From positions 154,322 to 218,321 of the forward strand of contig JAMYHX010000018.1 of NCBI GenBank assembly GCA_025529335.1: DNA of 64,000 nucleotides, read 5' to 3'. This document shows, in pieces, positions 1 through 11,093 of the stretch. Below the pieces are notes generated by a model that saw only the letters and a list, made by a program, of their open reading frames with translations, made no database searches and was not told the DNA's origin. Positions within the stretch are counted from its first letter, which is position 1. Every line of letters starts with the position of its first letter. The position numbers and the translations under genes were made by a program. The DNA is from Rhizopus sp. PT2906. Its lineage: Eukaryota > Mucoromycota > Mucoromycetes > Mucorales > Rhizopodaceae.

Positions 1-168
1 GTGTTTATTTTTTTTTTTATTCCTCTTTCTCTTTTTCTTTACACTTTTTGTCTGTCTCTTTCTCTGTTTCTCTAGCCATTTTTGTATATAAACAATAGTA
101 GGGCCAAGAAGAAACTAAAGTGGGGGGAGATATTATCATACTTTGTATAAGGATTATAACCATTTGAC

Positions 169-176
169 TATAAAAA
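169..176 (+). promoter_or_regulatory. TATA box of first gene
   Basis: TATAAAAA lies about 90 nt before the ATG at 267, inside an otherwise T/C-rich leader. This spacing fits a core promoter with a leader of roughly 60 nt. It is seen directly; function is inferred from position. Confidence 0.5.
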
Positions 177-266
177 GGCTCCTACTGCCTTTTTTCAATT
201 CTTTTTGCCTGTTCTTCTTTTCAACAAATCAACGATAGCACCGTGTCTATGTAAACAAGTATACCA

Positions 267-605
267 ATGAAGAAGACAAAAAAGAAACAAGATGATAATA
301 ATAGCGCTTATTTTCCACCCTCACCACCGCCTATTCATAGAAAACTTTCGTTAGAATCTGATGTGGGAAGACCACCGCCTGTGATTATTGATCATGAAGT
401 ACTCCAAGATTTAGCGGCCTTTATTTCAGCAAGAGAAAGTTCAATTGAACAAACCAGAACACCACCATCGACTCCTCCTGTTCCTCCACCTCATGCGTTT
501 GTTGATACCACCTGTCAAATGGATTTTGATCTAGTCGATTTCTTAAATGATGATGAACTTTGTTACTCTGATTCTGAATTCTTTCCTGCTTTGCCTAAGC
601 GTTAA
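267..605 (+). CDS. Small proline-rich, acidic-tailed hypothetical protein
   Basis: Single-exon 112-residue protein that I do not recognise. The first residues are Lys-rich (MKKTKKKQ), which could be a nuclear signal. The middle carries several Pro runs (PPSPPP, PPSTPPVPPP) that resemble SH3- or WW-binding or phosphorylation sites. The C-terminal third is acidic and aromatic (FDLVDFLNDDEL, SDSEFFPALP), like a short linear interaction or activation motif. No membrane segment or signal peptide is visible. A TATA box about 90 nt upstream and a T-rich 3' flank support a real gene. The start is the first ATG after the TATA box. A regulatory adaptor role is only a guess. Confidence 0.6.
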   Translation: MKKTKKKQDDNNSAYFPPSPPPIHRKLSLESDVGRPPPVIIDHEVLQDLAAFISARESSIEQTRTPPSTPPVPPPHAFVDTTCQMDFDLVDFLNDDELCYSDSEFFPALPKR

Positions 606-1241
606 TACGACCCCTTTTTTATTTATTTTATATATTTATTATGTATATCTACAATCCCCCATTTGTTACTGCTTTTTTTTTACATTTATTACCCTTTTAC
701 ATACACATAAACACACAATTCATAACTCTTTCTCATTTATTATTAAAAACCAATTTTTTCCCCTCTTTTTTTTTCCCTTCAATTCATAAAATGATGCCCT
801 GTTTTTCATAATAATTCATGACAATGATCTTATCTGCGACCAGATGAGTCATCTTTAGAAAACTTGGCAACAACAGTTTGTGTTTCCAGGAAACTGTCAG
901 TTGTGTTGATACAGTGTCAAAGGAGCGAATTTTGAATACCCGAAAAAACAAGGACACACCTCTTGGCATAAAAAGAGTTCATATTCCCTTTTTTTATTTC
1001 TCGGCAAAGTAATAATAATAAAAAAGCAGAGAGAGAGAGAGAGAGTTCTGATTTATCATTTGGTAAACAACATATAAACAAATCATATTTGAATCCTTGT
1101 TTATCTATGCCCTCAGCTTTATGCATCATTTAAACAGAGAGAACGGCAAGTTCGGTGATTCAAACTATTTTGCATATTTTACATGTAGCACTTTTCTTTT
1201 TCCTTTTCTTCTTTTTTTTTTTTTTCTTTTTACTTTGCATA
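606..1241. other. Intergenic spacer
   Basis: No gene is supported. The stretch holds T-rich runs, a short GA microsatellite near 1028-1044 and a poly-T tract just before the RBR ligase start. Short open frames on both strands lack coding character. Confidence 0.6.
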
Positions 1242-3203
1242 ATGTGCTCAGATAACGCAAAGGACTATCAAATTGAGCAACTATTACAACTATTTCCTGA
1301 AGGAGGTATCAAAACGAGAGCAGTCCTTTGTCTTTAGATTATAATGACACTTGTTTAGATCCGGACTATTTCCGCTCTTGCCTTGATCATTACCAGCATA
1401 ATGCCGTCGAACGAGTGACAGAAAAGATTGTAGAACAAGGCGGTTACTATCCCAAGATGCCCTTATTCGACTCAGACCGCGATAACAGACTGAATGCCTG
1501 TCTGAGAGTCTTGGCCCTAGAGGTGTTTCCTGATTGCGACATTCAGTTCTTGAGAGAACGGGTCCTGAAGTACCCTTTTGCCCATATTGAGCAAGTCACG
1601 GATGAACTACTTCGTCTAGGACATTGGCCAGAGAGACTTAATTATGGTCAAATCGAAGATGCGGACGGTATCCGTAGTGAACGATACAAGCATCAAGCCT
1701 TGAAACAACTTGTCAAAGAATTCCCAGAGGCAAGAAAAAAAAACTTTTATGTGTGTGTGTCTCTGACTACTAGGCTGCACTCCCTCAGGTTTGGAAATCA
1801 TCTGTTCAAGCTGTGCTCGCAGAGAACAATTGGGACTATCTCAAGAGTCGTGATCAGCTTCAACGTATGGGTTCTGGTGGATTTTGGAACTCGATCAAGA
1901 ATTTTTTGATACACTGGAACAAAGGAGCAAGACGAGCACAGTACGCTCGACTTGATCCTCAGTTGGAGGAGCAGTTGATAAGTTTAGAAAGACAAAGAAT
2001 GAACGTTCAAGTGAGTCAAGATCTAGTATTGGCCAAGGAAATAAATCAAAAAGAGTATGATGGTCAGAACCAGCTGATCACCTGTGATTGTTGCTTTGGA
2101 GATTATACATTTGAAGAACTCTTGTTTTGTAGTGAAGGAAAACATGCCTTCTGTCATGAATGTGTCAATAGGTACATAACCGAAGGTCTTTTTGGTCAGG
2201 GTGCACTTAGAGCACGGCCATGGATCGGTTGTATCGCTTCATCCGACGCGTGTTTTGGTTGTCTTCCGGCAAGAATGCTCAAGCAAGTACTACCGTCTGA
2301 TCTATGGATGGCCTATGAACAATCCCATCTAGACAACTGTGAACAGAATAAGGTTCAATGCTGCTCATGTACTTACTTTGAATATGATGACTCTGTCAAG
2401 CAGTTAGAGACAATGCCTGCTGTGAACATAATACGAAGGATCTTTGGATGGTTTATGGTACTTGTAATTGTGTTTTTGTACTGCAGAGTATTAAATTACT
2501 ACACCTTTTTTATCATGACCATTCCATTCGTCTTGGCCTATCAGTGGAATATAGAGAGTGATCTCAATATAGCTTACGGTCGTATCAAGCGAGCGAGACG
2601 TGGCCAAGTATTTAGGTGTAGGAATCCAAAATGCCAAGTGTGGACGTGTTTAGAATGTCAGCGGCCGTTTAGAGGATTACATCAGTGTTGGGAAAAGGAA
2701 AATGACGGATTAAGACTATATGTGGAAAGAGCCATGGCTGAAGCCGTGAAACGAACGGTAACTGTTTTAATAGAAGCATAGGCACGACCCACTGATGAAA
2801 AGAGATAGTGTCCTCAATGTTCACTTTCATTTCAAAAAGCGGATGGATGCAACAAGATTAAGTGTCGATGTGGATATACCATGTGCTATATTTGTAGAAA
2901 AGATATAGCAAGAGGTAATTATATTATTTATATATCAAGTCGATACTAATCTACGGTGTAGAATCATATAGTCATTTCTGTGATCATTTTCGAGCGATAC
3001 CTGGTAGCCGATGTACTAAATGTAACAAGTGTGATTTATATAAAACTGAACCTGAAGATCAGGTGATACGATCAGCAGCAGAGAAGGCCAAGACAGAATA
3101 TCTGAGAGCTCACCCAGAGCTTATGAATAAAGGCCTTGTGACAAGTGTCACTGGACCCAAGTCTAGGATAGATAAAATAGGCAAGTATAAAAAAAAATAT
3201 TAA
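1242..3203 (+). CDS. RNF216/TRIAD3-like RBR E3 ubiquitin ligase with membrane segment
   Basis: Five-exon model, about 590 residues: exons 1242-1305, 1338-1729, 1774 or 1789-2757, 2809-2914, 2962-3203. The N-terminal part has CUE-like helical text (LLQLFPEG). RING1 starts near residue 250 (CDCCFGDYTFEELLFC), followed by an IBR-like Cys region and RING2 at about 476 (CPQCSLSFQKADGCNKIKC). In RNF216-type RBR ligases the Cys in the GCNK motif accepts ubiquitin, and it is present here. Oddly, a long hydrophobic stretch (about residues 365-410) interrupts the IBR, implying membrane anchoring. The first intron is only 32 nt, and the second uses a GC donor with an ambiguous acceptor (1773 or 1788). 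Family assignment is firm; the 5' end is tentative. Confidence 0.82.
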
Positions 3204-3308
3204 GAGACAAACAATTAAGAGACCTGATAGTGGAATGGAGAGATAACATAGTGATCAGTACACTTGAATCTATTTTAAACTGGGTTGTGTAAATATCATT
3301 GTGCATAT

Positions 3309-3334
3309 ACAACAACAACAACAACAACAACAAC
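3309..3334. repeat. ACA trinucleotide microsatellite
   Basis: About eight uninterrupted ACA units lie in the 3' flank of the RBR gene, outside any coding exon. Further homopurine/homopyrimidine tracts follow up to 3490. Confidence 0.9.
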
Positions 3335-3513
3335 TCCCTTTTTTTCTGTAATATATTTATTCACGCGTCATATTAACCCTAAAAAAAAAAAAGGCTAGAA
3401 ATAAATCCTTATTGGTGAATTTCCTTCCTTCTTTCTTTCTTTCTCTCTCTGTCTCTCTCTCTTTTTTTCTTTCTCATTTTTTTTTTTTTCATTTCTACTT
3501 CTTCCTATTTAGG

Positions 3514-3811
3514 ATGAATAATTACAGTGATCAATTATTATTAAAAGAAGTATGTTTCCTATAGATAAATAAACCATTATTTTAAAACTCCACAATAGAT
3601 TATACATCGATTGAAAACGCGATTAGCATTAGCCAATTTCAAGACACAGCATGGATATGAAAAGATGGATTTATATACACTAGAATCAAGTTTAATCATC
3701 AAAAAGAGACAATCAACCAAGAGAAAGAACAAGAAGTATTCAATTCATATCACTGAAGAAGACGCTGCTAACGTATTAGTCATGCTTCACAACTCATCAT
3801 TATGTACATAA
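3514..3811 (+). CDS. Whi5-motif mini-protein (82 aa)
   Basis: Two exons, 3514-3549 and 3599-3811, joined across a 49-nt GTATGT...TAG intron in phase 0, give 82 residues. After a short acidic start comes IHRLKTRLALANFKTQHGYE. Its LKxRLxLAxFKxQxG pattern resembles the short GTB/Whi5 motif of fungal cell-cycle transcription repressors (Whi5, Nrm1), which bind SBF/MBF. A Lys/Arg-rich segment (KKRQSTKRKNKK) follows and could act as a nuclear signal. The protein is little more than the motif, so it may be a minimal repressor or an unrelated short protein. Its stop codon lies 15 nt from that of the convergent Gemin6 gene. The assignment rests on motif recognition only. Confidence 0.5.
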
Positions 3812-3826
3812 CCACATGCTTTCTCC

Positions 3827-4398
3827 CTATTTTTCTTTTTTCTTTAAATAAAACTCCATCACTAAATCACGCACGCGTTTACGAACCAAGCTGTTTTCAG
3901 CAACAACACTCGTTGCCACGTATGGTGGTTCAACACGTGCTGAGCCTAGTAGGTGAATATAAGGTTCCTTATACTCAGTGGGTATACGATTCTGTTGAAA
4001 ATAATAATAAGAAAATGGGAAGAGAATAAGAAATAATAAGGCATATTACCATTTCAAAATACTTGATTAGTTCACGACATGTCTGCTCTAAATTAGCTGT
4101 TGTATCATGTTTGACTACAGCATTATCCAACTCAACACTATCCAACTGACGTTGTCTATCAACTTTATACTCATAAATAAACATATATTAATATAATCAT
4201 AAGCTTACAGTGGATAGTTTTTATGGTAGAATGGAATATAACTTGTAAATGATGATTATCATATAATACAACATGACTTGTTTGAGGGTCTATTGTATAA
4301 AGGTATCCATTATATTCCTTGTCATCGTCTGTACTAATGTTGGTATAGCAACCAATCAATGAAACAATGTCTTGGAATGAGTACTGATCAAGAGACAT
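3827..4398 (-). CDS. Gemin6-like SMN-complex protein
   Basis: Three exons on the minus strand: 4398-4209, 4162-4050, 3991-3827, with introns of 46 and 58 nt, giving 155 residues. The N-terminal half has the Sm-like fold signature of Gemin6 (KEYNGYLYTIDPQTSHVVLY, compare the family pattern of a Gly-Trp/Tyr strand followed by DP..S..IVL). The C-terminal half ends with EPPYVA...LVRKRVRDLV, matching the second Gemin6 domain. Gemin6 pairs with Gemin7 and helps load Sm proteins onto snRNAs in the SMN complex. Ascomycete yeasts lack most of this complex, so its presence supports an early-diverging fungus. The first-intron acceptor was chosen because the alternative AG breaks the frame. Confidence 0.75.
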
Positions 4399-4609
4399 GG
4401 TGAAAAAAAAAAAAAAGAAAGAAAAAAAAATTTTTTTTTTTTCAAGTAAACTATTAGATAATAGTATTTTATTTTATTTATGTGTAGTGTATGTTTATAT
4501 GTAGTAGCTACAGAGAAAAAAAAAATGACATGTGTGGTATAAAGTGTGAAAGGAGTTGTGTGTACGAGAGTAAGTGTTGTGATATATACAAATGTGAAGA
4601 AGGGTGGTT

Positions 4610-5695
4610 TTAATTCAACCAAGGAGAGGCTAGAACTTGTTGAATAGTATATCTTTGACGAGAATCAAGGTCAAGCAGATGAGAAAGTAAATCTTGTAGG
4701 TCAGAAGATAGATGATGAGGTACTTCATATTGACCATTCAGGATCTTTTGTTGCAAGCGAAGGTCATAATCATCATGGAAAGGGAGCTTACCGACGACAA
4801 GAGCATAGAGGATGATACCTAGAGACCAGATGTCTGTGGAAGGGCAACCAATAGTCCTGTTGGAAGATTTGAGCTGTTCTGGAGCCATATAAGCTAATGA
4901 GCCACCAACAGCAGTGCTCATTGGAGGTGACATGGGTAATTCGATCATCGGTTGTTGACAGATGGCCAAACCAAAATCACATAACTTGACTTTGTTGTTC
5001 TCATCCAACAGAATGTTTTCCAACTTTAGATCCTTGTGACATATTCTTGCATCTTGATGCAAATAGCGAACTGCTTCACATAGTTGACGAAAGATCTTTT
5101 TGGCTTCTTGTTCGCTCAAAGGGTTCTTGACATGATCAAGTAAATTTCCATTTTCACAGTAATCGCAAATGATAAAGGTAGCATTGTCCGTTTCTAGTAC
5201 TTTTTCTAGACGAACAATATGTTCGTGATCGAGTGATTTCCAAATGTTGATTTCTCTTTCCAATCGTTCATCTTCGTTGTCGTTGTCTCTTTTATGAATC
5301 TTTATGGCAACCTTTTTACCATCTGAAATGCGAAATCCTTTTCTGACAATGGAAAATCCGCCATAGCCAATGATTTTATCAATCACATAATCGTCAATTT
5401 CATCTCCCTCTTGTTCTTCGTCGTTTTTTTCAATGGGTGAGCAAGCAAAACTGGCCAGGAAAGAAGCTGCTGGACTTTTCATGTTTTCCCATGATTTACT
5501 CGTTATTTTAGGTGAAGCAGAACTATTATTTCTTGTCAATTGACATTTACTACGCCAACAATCATTTTTTTTAATAGGTGAAGTGGAAGTAGATGGAGAA
5601 GGATAAGGATGCGTCTGTTTAAAGTAGATCCCAAGTGGATCGGTGTTTATATGAAGCTCTTTATTTAAAATGCTACATTTTTTTGTATAATTCAT
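4610..5695 (-). CDS. Ser/Thr protein kinase with HKD catalytic loop
   Basis: Single-exon kinase of about 361 residues. Visible elements are the glycine loop (GYGGFSIVRKG), the VAIKIHK lysine, an EREIN glutamate, the catalytic loop HKDLKLEN, CDFGLA, MAPEQL and DIWSLGIILYALV. The lobe ends close to the C-terminus (ASPWLN), so there is no regulatory tail; the N-terminal 110 residues are low-complexity and acidic. The usual Arg of HRD is Lys, making this a non-RD kinase whose activation loop may not need phosphorylation. A TATA-like box (minus strand, 5751-5761) sits only about 20 nt before an in-frame ATG at 5731, so I prefer the second ATG at 5695. Closest group is CAMK/CAMKL; substrate unknown. 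Confidence 0.8.
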   Translation of the reverse strand: MNYTKKCSILNKELHINTDPLGIYFKQTHPYPSPSTSTSPIKKNDCWRSKCQLTRNNSSASPKITSKSWENMKSPAASFLASFACSPIEKNDEEQEGDEIDDYVIDKIIGYGGFSIVRKGFRISDGKKVAIKIHKRDNDNEDERLEREINIWKSLDHEHIVRLEKVLETDNATFIICDYCENGNLLDHVKNPLSEQEAKKIFRQLCEAVRYLHQDARICHKDLKLENILLDENNKVKLCDFGLAICQQPMIELPMSPPMSTAVGGSLAYMAPEQLKSSNRTIGCPSTDIWSLGIILYALVVGKLPFHDDYDLRLQQKILNGQYEVPHHLSSDLQDLLSHLLDLDSRQRYTIQQVLASPWLN

Positions 5696-8611
5696 TATTT
5701 TTATATTTAAGCAGAAGAAAAGAGAATTCATTCCCTAGTTAATGTTCCTATTATATTTATAGGATCTTTCCGTCCAATCATATTTACCGAGTACTCCTTA
5801 TCTTTCATCTGTACGCTAATATATATTAAGTTTATCTTTAAAATTTGTCCAATCAGATTACAGAATTTATAGATAAGAAAAAATAAACTAAAGATAAGAT
5901 CATTTTCTTATTTTGTTATTTCCCTTGAAAATCTATTGTTTGTTAAAGTAAAAAGATAAAGATGGAAAGGAGAGATAATGAATGTTCTCTGATGTACAAG
6001 ATTTAACAAATATGAACCTTTCAACTTTACTTTTTTGCTACTTTATATTTTCTTTCTGTCTCTTTTTCTTATCCGAAATTTTCCGAAGGAAACAATTCCA
6101 AAAAATCTTCCCACTCAAAGTAAGTGAAAAATTAAAGACATGCTGTTCACATGTCAGCTCGTTACGCCACATTCATCAATGCAGTGTTTTTATCTATTTT
6201 TGGTTGGCTGTCTGAGTTACCTTGTGGCAGATTATGATTCCACAAACAAATACAAAAGGTTACATACAGCAGGAACATTACTCCCCCCCCGCAAAAATTG
6301 TTTGTCAATGACGCAAATGATCCTTGTCACACTTTCCAAAAAAGAAATCAGAACATAGACTGTACCAGGGCTATTAAGGATTCGTTACATAAAAGACCCG
6401 TTGTAGCTGGGATTTGGGGAAATTATGCAAAAAAGTTTTAATTTCTTTTTTTTTATGTGTGCCGACGATGAGCAAAGTATTATTCTGAGAATATTTGCCA
6501 TGCTTGGAGATTTCGTTGTGATTCCTTTTTGATTGTTACCAATAATAACTGGTTTATGACTTCCTAATGGGAAGAATATACTTTAATAGAAAAAATATAA
6601 TATATTTTAATGAGTAATTTATATCTTTAATAAATTCAATAAAGAAATAATAGAAAATGAAAAAGATATAAAGAAATAACAAGGGGAGAGGGATTATGAC
6701 CACATACACAAGGTCTCTTGGAAGTCTAGCGGACATTTACAGCATTCCTTTGACAGAGAGATAAGAGTTCATCAAAATTGCCAAAAAGGGATTGCATAAT
6801 TCTTTGCATTATTACATGACGTTACTTGTCCTACATTCATTTACTTATTTCGTCCCCTCTGTGAACCTTAAATCTCATATTGCTGATCTGCTCTTGCCAT
6901 AATTCAAAGTGTTCACCGTAAGGCCACCCTTTCCCTTCTATCGAGAGATCATTACTCGTGTAAACTTACTGCTGCTTCGACGTCTTTACCATAAAAATAT
7001 ATTCTCAAATTAAGTTTTATATTGGTGTTTTACACACCCCTTTATGCACTTGTTCTTTTTACACTCTGGTCCTTATTCTTTCATTTTAAATACATCCCAT
7101 TTTTTTTAATTGAGTGCACTCATTTGGATGTATGAAATAAACATATTTTTTACATAAATAAAAAGAAAGCGTACAAGTCATCAAAGTAGGTAACGTTTTT
7201 TTATGCAATATGATATAAACTTTACGGGAAAAAGCTTATTTTAGGCTAAGCCCGTGCATGACAGCTTTATCTTTTGTATCATCTAGCTTCATGATGCTGG
7301 GTTTGACGACAGAGGACAGATTCTCGGTTGGAAAAGAATAATGACATCTTTGGTATAGTCACAGAGAAGAAGTACAGATGTCGATGTATTTCTATGTAAC
7401 TTCTTTGTCAGAAAGCTCATGATTACAGTATCATCACTTTATATGCAAACAGGATTGCTCATGATCAATAAGAATTGAGCACATCGCGTTATATGACTAT
7501 AGTCAGTCAGTTTAGTAGTGCACGAGGGAATGCGTCAAGGACCTCCCTACCTATTAGGATGGAATTTTTTATGCTTGCTTCGTTTTACATGTACAGGTAA
7601 CTATCCAGTCCTGATATGAGCATCAACATTATAAATAAAGATTTTAATATGTCTAAAGAAGAAGGACACAGGAACTTCTTTCATTTGAAAAAGTGCTGAA
7701 AACTGGAATTTTTAAAATTATTTTGTTACAGCACATAGCGATATCAACAAATCTAAAAAAAAAAAAAACTCAATACCATAAGGACTGACTATTTGGAAGA
7801 CCTTGACTGGACTGCTCGCTCCAATGCTCCGCCTGAGATTCCAGATTTATGCTAAGGAGCTCAAGAGAAATATAGTGCCGTGTCATTGCCTATGTGCATT
7901 TTGGTTTGCTGAGCTAACCGTGGCTATCCTATATACCCTGACAAGGCAACTATCAAGGCTACAAAAGCCAAAAGGATATCGAAAAGTCTTATAAATAGCC
8001 AAGGCATTGTCATTTATGGAGGTAGCAACACCATTCAAGACAACAACTTCTATAGTAACGTAATTAGATAGCAATCACCTGTCACTGCATGTAGAACTAC
8101 GGATAGTTATTTTTTTTTTCTTTTGATAGACAAGTGAAGCTGCTAGCGGCAGCACTATCAGTAATTGCGGAGCTAATAGAAGGCAGCTAAACGATGAAAC
8201 AGAAGAAGAAAAGAGAGCAAAAATGAAAGGGAAGATGGCAAAAGAAGAATGTACAATGATCGACCTCAACCCAGATTACTTACTTTTTTTTTTTCTATAA
8301 GTATCTGGTATTTGGAGAAAACATAAAAAAAGTTTTACCCATTCAGGTAAGAATAAAACACCCATTATAAAAGACAAATTAATGCCAGCAAACTTGAATC
8401 AGTCATTAGCCTTGAATATCATAACATCATCCGAGTCGTCTATATTGTCTCATCGAGACCAAATCTTAATGAGAAATTATACAAACAACATTTAGAAGAG
8501 AAGAAAGATAAGTTGTTTGCCATCCTGCCAGTACAGTTAATTACATAGGCTTAGTGATTGATAGTGTAGCGTGATACAGTCCGGCTGATGGATATTGTCG
8601 GTTGTAAAAAG
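5696..8611. other. Long AT-rich intergenic region, decayed
   Basis: No supported gene in about 2.9 kb. Short open frames (for example near 5982-6358 and 7803-8269, both strands) show no conserved motif, biased codon use or splice-consistent extension. The region precedes the YR pseudogene and probably contains degraded mobile-element sequence, but I recognise none of it. Confidence 0.5.
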
Positions 8612-9637
8612 TCAAATTGTCTTCGTTTCGCCAACATTACTATTGTCAGTCGTTCTTACGACAATCGTTGTTGGCTCCACTCCCACTTCGGATGTGGTTC
8701 TGTTTTCAGTAACATCACCAAAAAGCTTGTTGGCCATTTCTCGTCCTCGTTTGTGTTGGTCATGCGGCTTGTAGTAGTAATTCTCGAAAGTATTTGACTT
8801 GAGGCTCCGGTTTGCATGCATCTTTACTTGATCGATTTCTAATCCCATTGTAACAGTCTTGGTACTGGAAGCTGGCCGAATCGAGTGGACGGTGAACCTA
8901 TCTGTGTCGGCGCCTGCTTCATCCATAACCCCTTTCAACCAAGAAGCAATTGTGGCTGGTTTAACGGATTGCCATATATTCGGGTTGTCTTCTGTCATAT
9001 TCGTCAAGAAAAGTATGTAGTCTTGCGATAGATGATTTCGGTGATCTTTGGTGAATGTATAGAATGTCCCAAGTGTATACACCGGACGGGCCTCCTTATT
9101 TTCAATCGCGCCTAGCTTCGATTGTTTGAGTCATAGCTCTTTTGGGCTTCTTGCTGTTAAAGTTACACTCAATGGCTCATCTTCAACACCTCCTTTCATC
9201 TGGAATTTGACATCCCTAAATTGTAATGTGCCCATATCCGATCTTGGTCTCCACATGGTTGCCATGGTTAAAAGAGTTAATGTCTTCAGCTGTAACTTGC
9301 TCATGTTCAATTCCGAAGTCAATCCCCACGATAATGTAGCTTGTATCAGTACCTTGACATCACAGGTTTCTTGCGTGCTGTTTGGCAATTTCTCTTCCTT
9401 CTTCTTGATCGTCCCTGTTTGTGTCCATTTACCGCCTTCGAACTTAATTGTTTCTTTAGCGTATTGTTTGAGTTTGTTCTTAAGCTGTATTTTGGAAGAG
9501 GTTTCCAATTCGAGCTGAATATCTTCCGGTAATTCTGGTTGTTCGTCTCTGAGATCTTGATTTCTGAATCTCTCACGGATTTCTCACAATTCTCTAATTT
9601 CTTCGGCTGTAAGTACTTTATTTGTGATATCTGACAT
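8612..9637 (-). pseudogene. Tyrosine recombinase (Crypton/integrase-like), two in-frame TGA stops
   Basis: One reading frame of 341 codons runs from an ATG at 9637 to a stop at 8612, broken only by TGA at 9586-9584 and 9133-9131. The fold is a phage-integrase-type recombinase: a helical N-terminal region, then the box with Arg (MWRPRSDMG, about residue 132), HSIR (about 251), HANR (about 274) and a terminal Tyr cluster NYYYKP (about 287). The usual His/Trp box 'HxxW' reads HANR, so one catalytic position is altered. Both stops are one C-to-T change from CGA. A nearly intact frame suggests recent inactivation. The last 50 codons overlap one arm of a 58-bp inverted repeat. Related YR genes occur in DIRS, Ngaro and Crypton elements; no reverse transcriptase is seen here. 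Confidence 0.8.
8642..8699 (+). repeat. Left arm of 58-bp inverted repeat at YR element
   Basis: Matches the reverse complement of 9741-9798 at 54 of 58 positions with no gap. It lies inside the C-terminal coding part of the YR gene (EVGVEPTTIV on the minus strand). Confidence 0.85.
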
Positions 9638-9740
9638 AATGGTTCCACGATGCTCTGCTTTGAAAGGTATAAAGGAAATATAATGAAAGTTTTATTTAAT
9701 TTATATAATACTGAAAATAAAGCGCAGACTGAAGGGCTTT

Positions 9741-9798
9741 AACCACACCCGAAGTTGGAGTGGAGCCAACAACGATTATCGTAGGAACGACTGACAAT
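9741..9798 (-). repeat. Right arm of 58-bp inverted repeat at YR element
   Basis: Inverted partner of 8642-8699, about 100 bp upstream of the YR start codon, so the two arms enclose the gene. Read on the plus strand it keeps the same tail frame (EVGVEPTT) and then meets TGA. It may be the end of a second, inverted and truncated copy rather than a true terminal repeat. Confidence 0.8.
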
Positions 9799-11093
9799 TG
9801 AACCATGATTAGAGGACTTGAATGAGTCAAAATTTTTTTGATTAGCTGGCTAAAATTTTGAATGCGCATTTTAGAAAGTCTTAAAGCATTTACATCCAAC
9901 ATCTTGAACTGCTCTGTCTATAGATGGTTGTCGTTTGGCCTGTAAATGCTTTTTCAATTGTTAGATTTAATTAAGGTCTAACAGATTAACATACCGTTGG
10001 GAAGGGAGATGCTCAAAGATGAAGAATGCTGGTTTCTAGTATGAGATTTAAGTGTTTTTGGATTGTCAAAAGATATGCTACAGATACTACAGGAAAACAT
10101 GTGAAGAAAAGATGGACTGACTAAATTCACCAACCATTATTCACCGGATCGACGGAACTGACACAACATCATCTACTGCGCTCTTGATATCTTAATCAAT
10201 CCAATAAAATTAACCTAAACTGAAGGCTTAATAATTTGAAATTTCAGCCATGAATAGAAGCAAGATTCAAGTTGGTTTTTATTAATATAGAAAAAACTTT
10301 TTTCTGACAACAATTATTCCATCCTAGAAAGATACAAACAGAGGTGAAAATAATGGTTTTTGATTATTACAACAATGACATTTACGACTTTTAAAAGTAG
10401 TGTCTAATAATGTAGCAGATTTATTAAGCAATATATAAAAAGGAGTGGTTACCAAACTGTTTTCTGTAAGAAAGTTGACTGTTCCAATACAAGCACCCTC
10501 TATGGTTGAACTTTGAATAGAAGCAGGTGACGGAAGATGACAATTGATGAGTGCCCATAACCATAATGTATCATTCTCAGTTTCGATGGACATGCGATTA
10601 TAAAATGCTAGTTGGTTGCTTAAGGAGTGTAGTGGGCGAAGAATCTGGGATACAGATCACAGTAGAATTAACCAGATTGTGAATTGAACCTTTTATTTAG
10701 GTAAAATAGAATGAAGTATCTATATCTATTTACTACCGCAGCGATATTGAATTATGCAGAGCCATGAATATAAGTTTACAGTCAATAGTATGCTACTAAC
10801 GCAACTTTAATAAAAGATTGAATTCATTCGATATGTAGATGGGCCCAGTGTCAATGTAAAACTGCATTGACTGTGTGATAAATATTTATTTGTGAATATT
10901 TTTTATTTGACTACTGTGATGGCATTGTCTACTATCAATTGTAATTTTTATTTAATCCAACGAAACATAGAGATGCCAATATACTAAAGTTACTTACCTT
11001 TGCATTAACTGGCAAATTAAATCTTTTTTTATAACCGCCAATATCTACCAGCCGGACTGTATTGCTATTAAAGAATAGGTAAACATTAACGAG
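9799..11093. other. Intergenic, likely decayed mobile-element DNA
   Basis: No supported gene. A minus-strand frame at 10324-10593 contains CxC and CxxC residues (KCHCCNN) but nothing recognisable. A 12-nt inverted pair AAAGCATTTACA / TGTAAATGCTTT lies at about 9886-9950 and could form a stem. Confidence 0.4.

Noticed and set aside
5982..6358. Overlapping plus-strand open frames in an AT-rich leader region.
   Set aside because: Low-complexity, hydrophobic translation, with no motif or splice extension.
7803..8269. Opposed open frames around 7.8-8.3 kb.
   Set aside because: Both strands are equally open with no domain; likely decayed spacer.
9126..9518. Plus-strand frame of 130 codons.
   Set aside because: It is the antisense shadow of the YR pseudogene, whose motifs are clear on the minus strand.
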